Positions 34,919 to 43,120 of a stretch of 64,000 bases of DNA are shown one piece after another. A program made the translations under genes and the position numbers. The stretch is from Nonlabens xiamenensis (lineage in GTDB: Bacteria; Bacteroidota; Bacteroidia; Flavobacteriales; Flavobacteriaceae): positions 310,001 through 374,000 of the forward strand of contig NZ_RMVE01000003.1 of NCBI RefSeq assembly GCF_003865345.1. Direction: 5' to 3'. Below the pieces are notes generated by a model. It was not told the DNA's origin and did not search any database. It saw only the letters and a program-made list of their open reading frames with translations. How positions within the stretch are numbered: position 1 is the stretch's first letter; the number at the start of each line of letters is the position of its first letter.

Positions 34919-36136
34919 ATGAATTATGAAAAAATCAGCTTTACCAATGCTCACGGCTATGAATTAAGTGGTCGTTTGGAATTGCCAGCTGACCGGTTAC
35001 CACACAACTATGCTATTTTTGCTCATTGTTTTACCTGCAGCAAAAACTTTGTTGCAACGCGCAATATTTCAAGAGCTTTGACTACTGCCGGATACGGTGT
35101 TCTAAGGTTTGACTTTACTGGATTGGGAGAATCTGATGGAGATTTTGCCGATACTAATTTTTCAGGCAATGTAGAAGACCTATTGGCCGCTATCGACTTC
35201 ATGTCGTCTTCTTATGAAGCTCCCACGCTATTGATAGGTCATAGTTTAGGAGGAGCGGCGGCTATCTTCGCTTCCGCGAAAGCGAAATCTATCAAAGCCC
35301 TCGTGACTATAGGGACACCTAGCGATACCAAACATGTAAGAGGATTGTTTGGGGATCAGATTGATGCCATACGTAAGAACGGAGAAGCTACTGTGGAATT
35401 GAGCGGAAGACCCTTTAAAATCAAAGAACAGTTTTTGGACGATATCAACGAACAAATGCTTACTGATACGCTCAACAAGTTGCGTAAACCCATTCTCATT
35501 GCCCATTCTCCACAGGATAATACTGTTGGCATACAACACGCAGAAAAACTGTATCAATCTGCCATCCATCCCAAAAGTTTTATCTCGCTGGACGGCGCAG
35601 ATCACCTCCTTATGGATACAGCCGACTCAAAATATATGGGAGAAGTGATCGCTGGCTGGGTTTCTCGCTATATAGAACTACCAGCACCTACCCAGCTCAA
35701 CTCTGAACATCCTGTGGTCGCCAGTTTGGATCAGAAACAAATGTTTACCACCCAAGTGAAGGCAGGAAAACATTATTTTACCGCAGATGAACCTGAAGAT
35801 GTCGGTGGAAAAGATTTTGGCCCCACGCCATATGAGTTGATGTCCAGTGGTTTGGCAACTTGTACAGTGATGACCATGCAGATGTATGCCCGAAGAAAGG
35901 AATGGCCATTGGACAATGTAGAATGCCATGTGAATTACGCTAAAAAACATGCCGCAGACTGTGAGCAATGCGAGGATGACGCTTCCAAGATTGATACTTT
36001 TGAAAGATATATCCAAATTAATGGAGACCTGGATCAAAAGCAATTGGATAAACTCATGCAGATCGCAGATAAATGCCCAGTCCACCGCACATTGCATTCC
36101 CAAACCCAAGTTATTACAAAACTGGTCCAGCCATGA
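34919..36136 (+). CDS. Alpha/beta hydrolase fused to OsmC-like domain
   Basis: 405 residues. N-terminal hydrolase (about 1-255) with nucleophile motif GHSLGGAA, acid in PQDNTVG and GADHLL histidine. C-terminal OsmC/Ohr-like half with ATCTVMTMQMYARRK and DKCPVHRTLH cysteines. A fusion known in several bacteria; the OsmC half suggests peroxide or thiol chemistry. An imperfect palindrome copy at 35270-35283 encodes ASAKA. Overlaps the next start (ATGA). Confidence 0.9.
   Translation: MNYEKISFTNAHGYELSGRLELPADRLPHNYAIFAHCFTCSKNFVATRNISRALTTAGYGVLRFDFTGLGESDGDFADTNFSGNVEDLLAAIDFMSSSYEAPTLLIGHSLGGAAAIFASAKAKSIKALVTIGTPSDTKHVRGLFGDQIDAIRKNGEATVELSGRPFKIKEQFLDDINEQMLTDTLNKLRKPILIAHSPQDNTVGIQHAEKLYQSAIHPKSFISLDGADHLLMDTADSKYMGEVIAGWVSRYIELPAPTQLNSEHPVVASLDQKQMFTTQVKAGKHYFTADEPEDVGGKDFGPTPYELMSSGLATCTVMTMQMYARRKEWPLDNVECHVNYAKKHAADCEQCEDDASKIDTFERYIQINGDLDQKQLDKLMQIADKCPVHRTLHSQTQVITKLVQP
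35270..35283. repeat. In-gene palindrome copy, one change
   Basis: GCTTCCGCGAAAGC, read as ASAKA in the hydrolase-OsmC gene. Confidence 0.85.
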
Positions 36137-36621
36137 TCTATGAATTTAAAGCCACATTAAATCATGATGGTTTTACTGGAGCCATTCTGATACCTGAAGA
36201 CATCGCTGCACAATTGGCCCAAGACAGAGTGAAACGCGTGGTGGCAGAATTATTCCACGATGACCGATCGCTTACCCTTTATGCAGGTGTATTGAAAAAA
36301 AAGGGAGTAGTGTATTTAATGTTTTCTAAAGCCAAAAGAAAGGAGTTAGAGGTTGAGCCCGGCGATACCATCAACGTGCAAATGAAGGAGGATACCAGTA
36401 AATATCAAGCACCTATGACAGAAGAATTAGAGGCTGTCTTGTTGAGTGATTATGAAGCATACCAGATATTTGAGCAACTGCTGCCTGGCAAACAGCGCAA
36501 TATTATTTTTATGGTTTATAAAGCCAAAGACTCCCAAAAGCGAGTGGATATTGCCCTAAATGCTATGGAAAACCTAAAAATGGGCAACGCCGACCCTATG
36601 AAATTTGAGAAACTATTATGA
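36133..36621 (+). CDS. DUF1905/YdeI-type protein
   Basis: 162 residues from ATG 36133, which overlaps the preceding stop; the frame opens 60 bases earlier but only inside the upstream gene. DUF1905-type beta barrel (MIYEFKATLNHDGFTGAILIPEDIAAQL, DTINVQMKEDTS), then the YdeI helical tail (FEQLLPGKQRNIIFMVYKAKDSQKR). Cytoplasmic, function unclear. Confidence 0.82.
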   Translation: MIYEFKATLNHDGFTGAILIPEDIAAQLAQDRVKRVVAELFHDDRSLTLYAGVLKKKGVVYLMFSKAKRKELEVEPGDTINVQMKEDTSKYQAPMTEELEAVLLSDYEAYQIFEQLLPGKQRNIIFMVYKAKDSQKRVDIALNAMENLKMGNADPMKFEKLL

Positions 36622-36680
36622 CAAAATCGCAGCCGAAGTACTTATTTTTATCTGCAATAACAACCTTAAACACACAAACT

Positions 36681-37292
36681 ATGAAAAAATTAACTATCGC
36701 ATTGATGGCTTTTACTATTTCTCTGGGAATGACTTCCTGTAAAGAGGAGAAAAAAGAGGATATGCAAGATGAAGAAATGATGGAGCATAGCGATCACGAT
36801 GGAGATCATGACCACGAAGATATGGATGAGACCCAGTTGATGATAGGTAAAGAGCTTACCGTAACTCTTTCTGCTAAGAGTGGAAGCAGTGCAAACGGAG
36901 TTATCGAATTCATGCAAACTGAAGAAGGCGTCGTGATGGAAGCAGATCTTTCAGGACTTGAGCCTGGACCGCATGCCATTCATATCCACCAGAATGGAGA
37001 TTGTAGTGCAGAAGATGGAAGCAGTGCAGGAGGCCACTGGGATCCTACCAGCGAGGCTCATGGAAAATGGGGCGATGAAATGCACCACTCTGGAGACATT
37101 GGAAACCTGGAAGCTGATGAAGAAGGCAACGCTACCTTGACTTTTAGCACGGACAAATGGTGTATTTCCTGTGATGATGACATGAAAAACATTGTAGGTA
37201 AAGGCGTGATAGTACATGCCAAGGCAGATGATTTCACTTCACAGCCCAGTGGCGCTGCCGGAGCTCGAGTAGCTTGTGGCGTGATTGAATAA
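36681..37292 (+). CDS. sodC: Cu/Zn superoxide dismutase, lipoprotein
   Basis: 203 residues from ATG 36681; the earlier in-frame start at 36618 would add 21 residues before the signal peptide. Lipobox GMTSC (C20), then a His/Asp-rich linker (HSDHDGDHDHED). SodC ligands H101, H103, H119, H127 and H179 are visible, with cysteines C108 and C199 for the structural disulfide. An extra WCISC lies at 160-164. Detoxifies superoxide in the periplasm; the linker may capture metal. Confidence 0.92.
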   Translation: MKKLTIALMAFTISLGMTSCKEEKKEDMQDEEMMEHSDHDGDHDHEDMDETQLMIGKELTVTLSAKSGSSANGVIEFMQTEEGVVMEADLSGLEPGPHAIHIHQNGDCSAEDGSSAGGHWDPTSEAHGKWGDEMHHSGDIGNLEADEEGNATLTFSTDKWCISCDDDMKNIVGKGVIVHAKADDFTSQPSGAAGARVACGVIE

Positions 37293-37324
37293 GCGCTGGC
37301 CGTTAAGATAATTCTGACAATCGA

Positions 37325-37363
37325 TAAAAAATCTGTAGGTTTCTTTCCTGCAGATTTTTTTTT
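37325..37363 (+). terminator. Terminator after sodC
   Basis: Stem of about 12 bp with one G-T pair (37327-37338 with 37346-37357), a 7-base loop, T run to 37363. Confidence 0.88.
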
Positions 37364-37394
37364 TGCATCTTTACTGGATAAACCAAATGATTTT

Positions 37395-37931
37395 ATGAGC
37401 ACACAACCAGACTTATTAATCGCTAGAATGAAGAGTGGTGATGAAAGTGCCTTTTCCAGGGTATACGATCGTTACCAGGAAGCTTTGCACGGCGTAATCT
37501 TTAATATCGTAAAGGATAATGCGGTGTCTCAAGAAATACTTCAGGATGTGTTTATCAAGATCTGGAACAACTCACAATCCTACGACAGTGAACAAGGGAG
37601 ATTTTTTACTTGGGCTCTTAATATTTCACGCAATGCCTCTATCGATTATCTACGTTCAAAAGGACATAAAAACAGTTTAAAAAACCTAAGTACAGATAAT
37701 TTCGTAGATGTATTAGAGACCAGCGATGATCTCGAAAAAGAAACCAACGCCATTTTCCTAAAAAAATGGATACAGAAATTGGAACCCATGTGTGTACAGA
37801 TCATTGACGTGATCTTTTTCAAGGGTTTTACATTTAATGATGGAGCAAAAGAATTGGACATGCCTTCTGGAACACTAAAAACCAGGCATAGGAAATGTAT
37901 GATGGCATTGCGTAATATGATACTAAACTAA
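37395..37931 (+). CDS. ECF sigma factor (SigK-like)
   Basis: 178 residues. Sigma2: ESAFSRVYDRYQEALHGVIFNIVKDNAVSQEILQDVFIKIW; sigma4: MCVQIIDVIFFKGFTFNDGAKELDMPSGTLKTRHRKCM. One-base overlap (TAATG) with the anti-sigma gene, so they are co-translated. Confidence 0.92.
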   Translation: MSTQPDLLIARMKSGDESAFSRVYDRYQEALHGVIFNIVKDNAVSQEILQDVFIKIWNNSQSYDSEQGRFFTWALNISRNASIDYLRSKGHKNSLKNLSTDNFVDVLETSDDLEKETNAIFLKKWIQKLEPMCVQIIDVIFFKGFTFNDGAKELDMPSGTLKTRHRKCMMALRNMILN

Positions 37932-38725
37932 TGGATACTCAAGAACTGATCAATAGCGGCGAACTCGAACTCTACGTATGTGGAGTGTTGGACCTTGAGC
38001 GATCCATTGAGATTACTCAAGAAATTAAAGACTCTGTCGAGGTACAATTGGAGGTAGAAAAAATCGAAACCACTTATATAAAATTAGCCCAAGGTTTAGC
38101 GCCATCTAAAGATGAGCAAGCTATTTACGACCGTTTGATGGCCAATATTCAGACAGGTGGCAACAACAGAACTAAAGAAGGGTCTTCTTGGACCGGATAT
38201 TTAGGATGGGCAGCTGCCATTGCTTTCCTATTGGGTTGCGCTTACCTATATAATAATAATGCAGAGTTGAACAACGCCAATTCTCAATTGGAAAATGAAG
38301 TAACCAATATTCAACAAGAAAAAGAATTCCTCGATGCGGAGATGGAAAACATTAAAGTTTCCAATGAAGATTACCAAGAGGCCTTAACGTTTATCAAGGA
38401 TAGAAATACGGTTAGGGTAGATCTAGCTGGTCAGCCCGGTTTTGACAACACCTTTGCAACGGCATTCCATAACCCAGTTGAAGATGTGACCTATATAGAT
38501 ATGACGGGATTACCCCCGGCTCCAGATGGTAAAGATTACCAATTATGGTCTCTAACGCTGAATCCGCTGACGCCTACTAGTTTGGGTGTGGTCAAAAACG
38601 ATACGGACTTGCTGCGTATAGAGAATCCGTATGCCACAGAAGCCTTTGGAATTACCCTAGAACCAGCTGGCGGAAGTCCAGGACCTAACCTGGAACAGTT
38701 GTACACTCTAGGGGTGATCAACTAG
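37931..38725 (+). CDS. RskA-like anti-sigma factor
   Basis: 264 residues. Cytoplasmic N-terminal part, one membrane helix near 86-104, a coiled coil (about 105-140: NNAELNNANSQLENEVTNIQQEKEFLDAEMENI in part) and the periplasmic RskA fold (FHNPVEDVTYIDMTGLPPAPDGKDYQLW). Should bind the sigma factor encoded just upstream. Confidence 0.9.
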   Translation: MDTQELINSGELELYVCGVLDLERSIEITQEIKDSVEVQLEVEKIETTYIKLAQGLAPSKDEQAIYDRLMANIQTGGNNRTKEGSSWTGYLGWAAAIAFLLGCAYLYNNNAELNNANSQLENEVTNIQQEKEFLDAEMENIKVSNEDYQEALTFIKDRNTVRVDLAGQPGFDNTFATAFHNPVEDVTYIDMTGLPPAPDGKDYQLWSLTLNPLTPTSLGVVKNDTDLLRIENPYATEAFGITLEPAGGSPGPNLEQLYTLGVIN

Positions 38726-38750
38726 CCTATATTACTATTATTTTTGGTCT

Positions 38751-38786
38751 GCCTTCTCCAGGCTCTTTTAAGAGCCTGAAGAAGGC
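38751..38786 (+). terminator. Strong hairpin after the sigma/anti-sigma genes
   Basis: 15-bp arms with one mismatch (38751-38765 with 38772-38786) around a 6-base loop. No clear T run, so terminator or mRNA-stabilising hairpin. Confidence 0.6.
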
Positions 38787-39277
38787 ATTCACAAATTTAA
38801 ATGTCACCCAATGTGACGATGAAAGAATCATGTGTACAGCAACCAAACTAATGACTTTTGAGGCAAATAATAGAATTCCTGAAACAATGATCTTGTGTAT
38901 TTAGATACGCTACTATTATTTCTTTAATAGGGATTGATGGTATCTCTAATGGTCAACTGTTGGGGCGCGTATAAAAGCAAGTTATCTAAGTTGCTTTTGA
39001 GTTTGCTTAAGTCACTGGATGTCGACTCACCCGGGCTAATTATTAAACGCTGTGGGCTTGTCGTTTTATAGCCAGTGCTAAAGAAAATCCTTGTAGCTGA
39101 TGGAAGAGTCGGTCTAATCATTTTCCGCCCTTATTCCTTATTTTCCAATAGTGGTTAAGCTATTTTCACCAGATAACTTATCAGGCAGAAAACTCACCAT
39201 AGTTTTTAAAGTGTAGCGAACGAGACCAAGGGCGATGAGATGTTGAATAATCAATACTCAGCCAAACTTCTATAAAT
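38787..39277. other. Intergenic region with no gene seen
   Basis: About 490 bases. A 65-codon minus-strand frame (38924-39121) has no family resemblance, signal or context and is left out. Nothing else recognised. Confidence 0.5.
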
Positions 39278-39311
39278 AAAAAGTGCCTGAAATCTTAATG
39301 ATCCCAGGCAC
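39278..39311 (-). terminator. Terminator after the TPR lipoprotein gene
   Basis: Minus-strand 7-bp stem GTGCCTG/CAGGCAC (39311-39305 with 39289-39283) and five T. Lies about 100 bases past the stop. Confidence 0.7.
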
Positions 39312-39409
39312 CCAAACTAACCAACCAAAAAAACTGCTTTTCCCTGTACAGTAAAGTTGTTGTTTAACCGTTATACTCTATTTACGTAATAAAAACAAAG
39401 TCGGTTTTA

Positions 39410-40720
39410 TTATTTGGACATTTTTTTAATAGATGTCATGGTTACTGGCCCTAATTCATAAGCTGCCTCCATCAATTCTGATTGATACTCCCTTGCCTCT
39501 TCATTCAGATCATTGGCAAGCAGAATTTCGTATGTGTGTAATGCAGCGACAGGTTCATAGGTTTTATCAATCACATGGGCACGATGGTTTTTCAATGCCT
39601 CCTCTTTATTATTGTTTTGCAACAAGGCATATCCCAATAAGTCATAAGTTTCAGGCGTAGGCCTGTGTTCAACTTCCTCTCGGGCAAGCTGAATGGCTTC
39701 CTCTTTCATTTTTAGGTTTCCTTGTGCCAATAACTCGATGCGGTAGGTATTGTAAAGCTTACCATATTTGTCTTGTGATGTCTCTTCCAAGAATTCTTCT
39801 CGCAGTCGATCTGCTGCGGCAGTATCACCTTGAAACTCCTTAATTTCGGCGATAGCGAGTTTATAGTCAGGTAAGGGATGATTTTCCTGTAATGCCTGAA
39901 GTATGTCAAGGGCTTTTGCAGGATCATTTTCGTGCGCGTATTCTATCCATGCGATACCTTTTAGGGCATAGTAATTGTCAGGGTCCAGCGCTAAAGTTTT
40001 AAGGTAGTGCTGATATGACTTATCGATCTCGCCATTGTGGCCATAATAATCAGCAATATTTGAATTACTCCACAATTGTAAACTAGTGTTTCCACTCTGA
40101 TCTGCCAGCTTTTTGGCCTTTTCCATCATCTGTAAGGTAGCAGCCAGATCTCCTTTAAAATCATTCCATTTGGCAGCACGGATGAGGTAATTGTAGTCCC
40201 TGGGATTTTCTAGGTTATCCAGCATCTTTTCGGCCAGGGGATAATCTCCCAATTCCATCGCGATATCAAAATATAGCATCTGCTCTTCTTTGCTTAGCTG
40301 TTCAGTAGTAAAGGAACGCATTAAACTATCTGCTCTTCTAAACTGATGCTGTTTAATGTATAATTGTGCTAACCCCAGCTTTGCTTTCCAAGGTTTGATA
40401 GCCAGGTGTTCTACTTGACGTTCTTTGCTTTGCACTGCTTTGTGCAGGTGATTTACATCGGCCGTCAAATCATAAGATGTATTATACATTACAGAAAGTC
40501 TACCCAGGTCTCCCACTGCATTGGGCTGAGACTCTAAGCGTGTTTCCATGCTATCGATGTCCTGTTGTAGATCGGCTATTTTCTGTTGGTTCTCAACATT
40601 GAGATACTTTATATAATCTGCCGAATCGGTGATCTTGTCTATGCTTTTTTCCTTTTGGGTTTCTTGCTTGCAGGAAACGATTGAAAGAAGCAACAAAATG
40701 ATAATAATATTGTTTTTCAT
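39410..40720 (-). CDS. TPR-repeat lipoprotein
   Basis: 436 residues. Lipobox SIVSC near residue 17. Many tetratricopeptide-like helices (KSYQHYLKTLALDPDNYYALKGIAW is the clearest). Protein-protein scaffold in the envelope. Third gene of a minus-strand set with two DUF4331-type genes, separated from them by an attenuator-like terminator, so probably co-regulated. Confidence 0.85.
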   Translation of the reverse strand: MKNNIIIILLLLSIVSCKQETQKEKSIDKITDSADYIKYLNVENQQKIADLQQDIDSMETRLESQPNAVGDLGRLSVMYNTSYDLTADVNHLHKAVQSKERQVEHLAIKPWKAKLGLAQLYIKQHQFRRADSLMRSFTTEQLSKEEQMLYFDIAMELGDYPLAEKMLDNLENPRDYNYLIRAAKWNDFKGDLAATLQMMEKAKKLADQSGNTSLQLWSNSNIADYYGHNGEIDKSYQHYLKTLALDPDNYYALKGIAWIEYAHENDPAKALDILQALQENHPLPDYKLAIAEIKEFQGDTAAADRLREEFLEETSQDKYGKLYNTYRIELLAQGNLKMKEEAIQLAREEVEHRPTPETYDLLGYALLQNNNKEEALKNHRAHVIDKTYEPVAALHTYEILLANDLNEEAREYQSELMEAAYELGPVTMTSIKKMSK

Positions 40721-40746
40721 GGTAAGGTGGTGGTAGTTATTTAAAC

Positions 40747-40779
40747 AAAAATGCCGATTTCAATTGTAGAAATCGGCAT
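40747..40779 (-). terminator. Terminator between the DUF4331 lipoprotein and TPR genes
   Basis: Perfect 11-bp stem (40779-40769 with 40761-40751), a 7-base loop, T run on the minus strand. Confidence 0.85.
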
Positions 40780-40800
40780 CATTTAGACTAATTCAAAATT

Positions 40801-41412
40801 TTAGAACTGGGCTGGCGTCAAATACGGGAATGTACTTGTGCTCGTACCAGCTTCTTGGGACACGTTATCTGAAACCAAATTTGGTGTACCGTTATTTCCA
40901 TCAAATCGTTGTCCAGAATTCCCTCCGAAGAGTACAATTAAAGAAACATCGATTACATCATCTTCTAGCGTTCTTCCAGTCAAAAAGCTAGACGGCATCG
41001 TTAGTGCAGTAGCACCAGTTCCAGGAGTGAAGTATGACGTTGGAGCATCTGGGGCAACTTGCAATACGTCCAATGAAAGCACTGCTGTAGTTTGTCCTCT
41101 ATCCAATCCGAGAATATTATTCTCAAATGTGGCTCCATAGGCATTATAGTAAGCACCTAAAGTAGCGTCAAAAGTACCAGCATAATCAGCCAATTGTGTG
41201 GATGGAGTGGTGACGTTAAAATTGTTTTTAGCGGCATCAGATCCCGAAAGCACTGTATTAATACCTGGTCTACCCATTTGATCCTGGGTCATAAATGTTC
41301 CAGAGAAATCAGTATCTACCCCACCTCCGGTGATTAGATCGTCATCGCTGTCACAGCTCATTAAAAGGCCGGCTGCCAATGCTGCGGTAAGTATATAATT
41401 GAATATTTTCAT
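40801..41412 (-). CDS. DUF4331-related lipoprotein
   Basis: 203 residues from ATG 41412 (an upstream start would add 20 residues before the signal peptide). Lipobox LLMSC. MTQDQMGRPGINTVLSGSDAAKNNF resembles the C-terminal part of DUF4331 proteins, so this and the next gene look like a split or paired version. Function unknown. Confidence 0.75.
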   Translation of the reverse strand: MKIFNYILTAALAAGLLMSCDSDDDLITGGGVDTDFSGTFMTQDQMGRPGINTVLSGSDAAKNNFNVTTPSTQLADYAGTFDATLGAYYNAYGATFENNILGLDRGQTTAVLSLDVLQVAPDAPTSYFTPGTGATALTMPSSFLTGRTLEDDVIDVSLIVLFGGNSGQRFDGNNGTPNLVSDNVSQEAGTSTSTFPYLTPAQF

Positions 41413-41447
41413 GATTTTTTCTTTAAGAGTTAAAATTTGATCAGTAA

Positions 41448-42167
41448 TTATCGTCTTTTGGTTTCTACCCAAACATTATAAGAATCTGGCAACCCGTAGA
41501 CAGGTGCCATCAAACCTGCACGAAACTGATCGGCAAGATGGGTAGGCGCAGTTCCTAATAACGAATTAGGCACTTCTACCACAACTGCGTTGACATTTAA
41601 AGGTTCAAAGAAGTTACTTCCTGTCGTACCGAATCCATCTGCTGGAGCTGTACTAATAACAGTATTAAATTGATTAAAGTCAAAGAAGAAAGCGTCTTGA
41701 CGTTGACCTGCAAAGGCACGTACGCCATTGCTCAATGTCTCTCCAGCGCCGTTGATCTCCACACTACCAATAGCTTGATTAACATCAATGCTTCCTGATA
41801 GACCTGTATTTCCCGCAGCGTCGTAAGGACCAAAGAAATACATACGATCTCCTTGTCTCAAGGCTTGGATGACCAATTCCTCAGTAACCCCAACCGAAGC
41901 AGGGAACGCACCAGGAACATCTGCGCCTGTGTTATCAATATTAATCTCAATCATCACGTTTTCGTCAAAATTGGCGGCCGCATCTCCTGCAGGCAAAGTG
42001 ACAATAAAAGTGGTAGCATCAGTATTTTCTCCTTCAAAAGCGTAGAAATCTGCTATGTCGGCAGTTGTACTCGCAACGTTAGGAGCATCGAGGTGGTCAG
42101 CCGCGATAAAGATGCTTCCTGCAATCGCAAGAACAGCAAGACTGGACCAAAGGGCAATTTTTTTCAT
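41448..42167 (-). CDS. DUF4331 family exported protein
   Basis: 239 residues. Signal anchor 1-22, then ADHLDAPNV, the signature of DUF4331, and TTADIADFYAFEG. The C-terminal NVWVETKRR ends close to the next gene (35 bases). Likely periplasmic or surface. Family function not established. Confidence 0.85.
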   Translation of the reverse strand: MKKIALWSSLAVLAIAGSIFIAADHLDAPNVASTTADIADFYAFEGENTDATTFIVTLPAGDAAANFDENVMIEINIDNTGADVPGAFPASVGVTEELVIQALRQGDRMYFFGPYDAAGNTGLSGSIDVNQAIGSVEINGAGETLSNGVRAFAGQRQDAFFFDFNQFNTVISTAPADGFGTTGSNFFEPLNVNAVVVEVPNSLLGTAPTHLADQFRAGLMAPVYGLPDSYNVWVETKRR

Positions 42168-42281
42168 CGTAAAATGGTTATTTTGATTATTTACCCAATC
42201 TACGAGTATGCTTACCAGGTGGTTTCACAAGTTTTGTTAAAGTATTCCCAAGGCTTTAACAAACCTTATACAAACAATGCT

Positions 42282-43070
42282 CTACTTATCCAGCCAATTC
42301 TTGAAATCCTTGACCCGCTCTCTACTGACGATCAAATCAAATTCGTTAAAGGAATTTATTTTCACTTTTAATCTAGAGTTGGTATGGTGTATCATGTCAT
42401 CAATCGCATTTACATTGACAATCGCTTGTCTTGAAATACGGAAGAACTGCTCAGGATCCAGTTCATTTTCCAACGATTCCAGCTTGTTGTCGATCAAATA
42501 ATTACGACCATTGTCCAGGTGCAGATAAGTTCCCTTATTTTCCGAATAAAAAAGCTGAACTTCATCGGTGGGGAATAGTTTAAGGTGTTCACCTACTTTG
42601 GCGGTATATCGCTTTTTGTAGGTTTTGCCTACTGGATTACCTAACATTTTTGCGATATCATTGAAGTCTATGGTTGCAGGTGGAATGTTGGTGGTATCGC
42701 TTTCGCGAAAGCGATTTCTAAATTGCTGTACTGCGGTCTCCAACTCTTCCTCGTCAATGGGCTTTAATAGGTAATCAATACTATTCAATTTAAAAGCCTG
42801 AAGGGCATATTCGTCATAAGCGGTGGTAAAAATAATGGCACTGTCTACCTGCACCTGATCAAAAATTTCAAATGAAAGACCATCACTGAGTTGGATGTCC
42901 AAAAAGATGAGATCAGGTGACGGATGGTTAAGCAGGTATTCTGTGGCTTCCTGTACAGAATGCAACATGGCCAGTGGCTCCAAGTCCAATTCCTTGAGCA
43001 TACGCACCAATCGCCTGGCCGCTGGCTTCTCATCTTCAATGATGATGGTTTGTATATTTTGTTTGGTCAT
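42282..43070 (-). CDS. LytTR-type response regulator
   Basis: 262 residues. Receiver domain with EDEKPAARRL acidic pair, phospho-acceptor D in PDLIFLDIQL, and K in YLLKPID. C-terminal LytTR DNA-binding domain (YFRISRQAIVNVNAIDDM). Pairs with the histidine kinase 50 bases upstream. RFRES encoded by the palindrome at 42699-42712 in the linker. Confidence 0.93.
   Translation of the reverse strand: MTKQNIQTIIIEDEKPAARRLVRMLKELDLEPLAMLHSVQEATEYLLNHPSPDLIFLDIQLSDGLSFEIFDQVQVDSAIIFTTAYDEYALQAFKLNSIDYLLKPIDEEELETAVQQFRNRFRESDTTNIPPATIDFNDIAKMLGNPVGKTYKKRYTAKVGEHLKLFPTDEVQLFYSENKGTYLHLDNGRNYLIDNKLESLENELDPEQFFRISRQAIVNVNAIDDMIHHTNSRLKVKINSFNEFDLIVSRERVKDFKNWLDK
42699..42712. repeat. In-gene palindrome copy
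   Basis: Exact GCTTTCGCGAAAGC, read as RFRES in the regulator's inter-domain linker. Confidence 0.9.
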
Positions 43071-43120
43071 TATTTGATGTTTTATTGATGGGTCAATATA
43101 TCTGTGTAGGAACGTCCTTT

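Noticed and set aside
35678-36109. 143-codon antisense ORF in the hydrolase-OsmC gene, and other long antisense frames (e.g. 5355-5711, 1074-1514)
   Set aside because: They lie opposite genes with clear family motifs; low-complexity translations typical of shadows.
38924-39121. 65-codon minus-strand ORF
   Set aside because: No family, signal peptide or conserved context seen.
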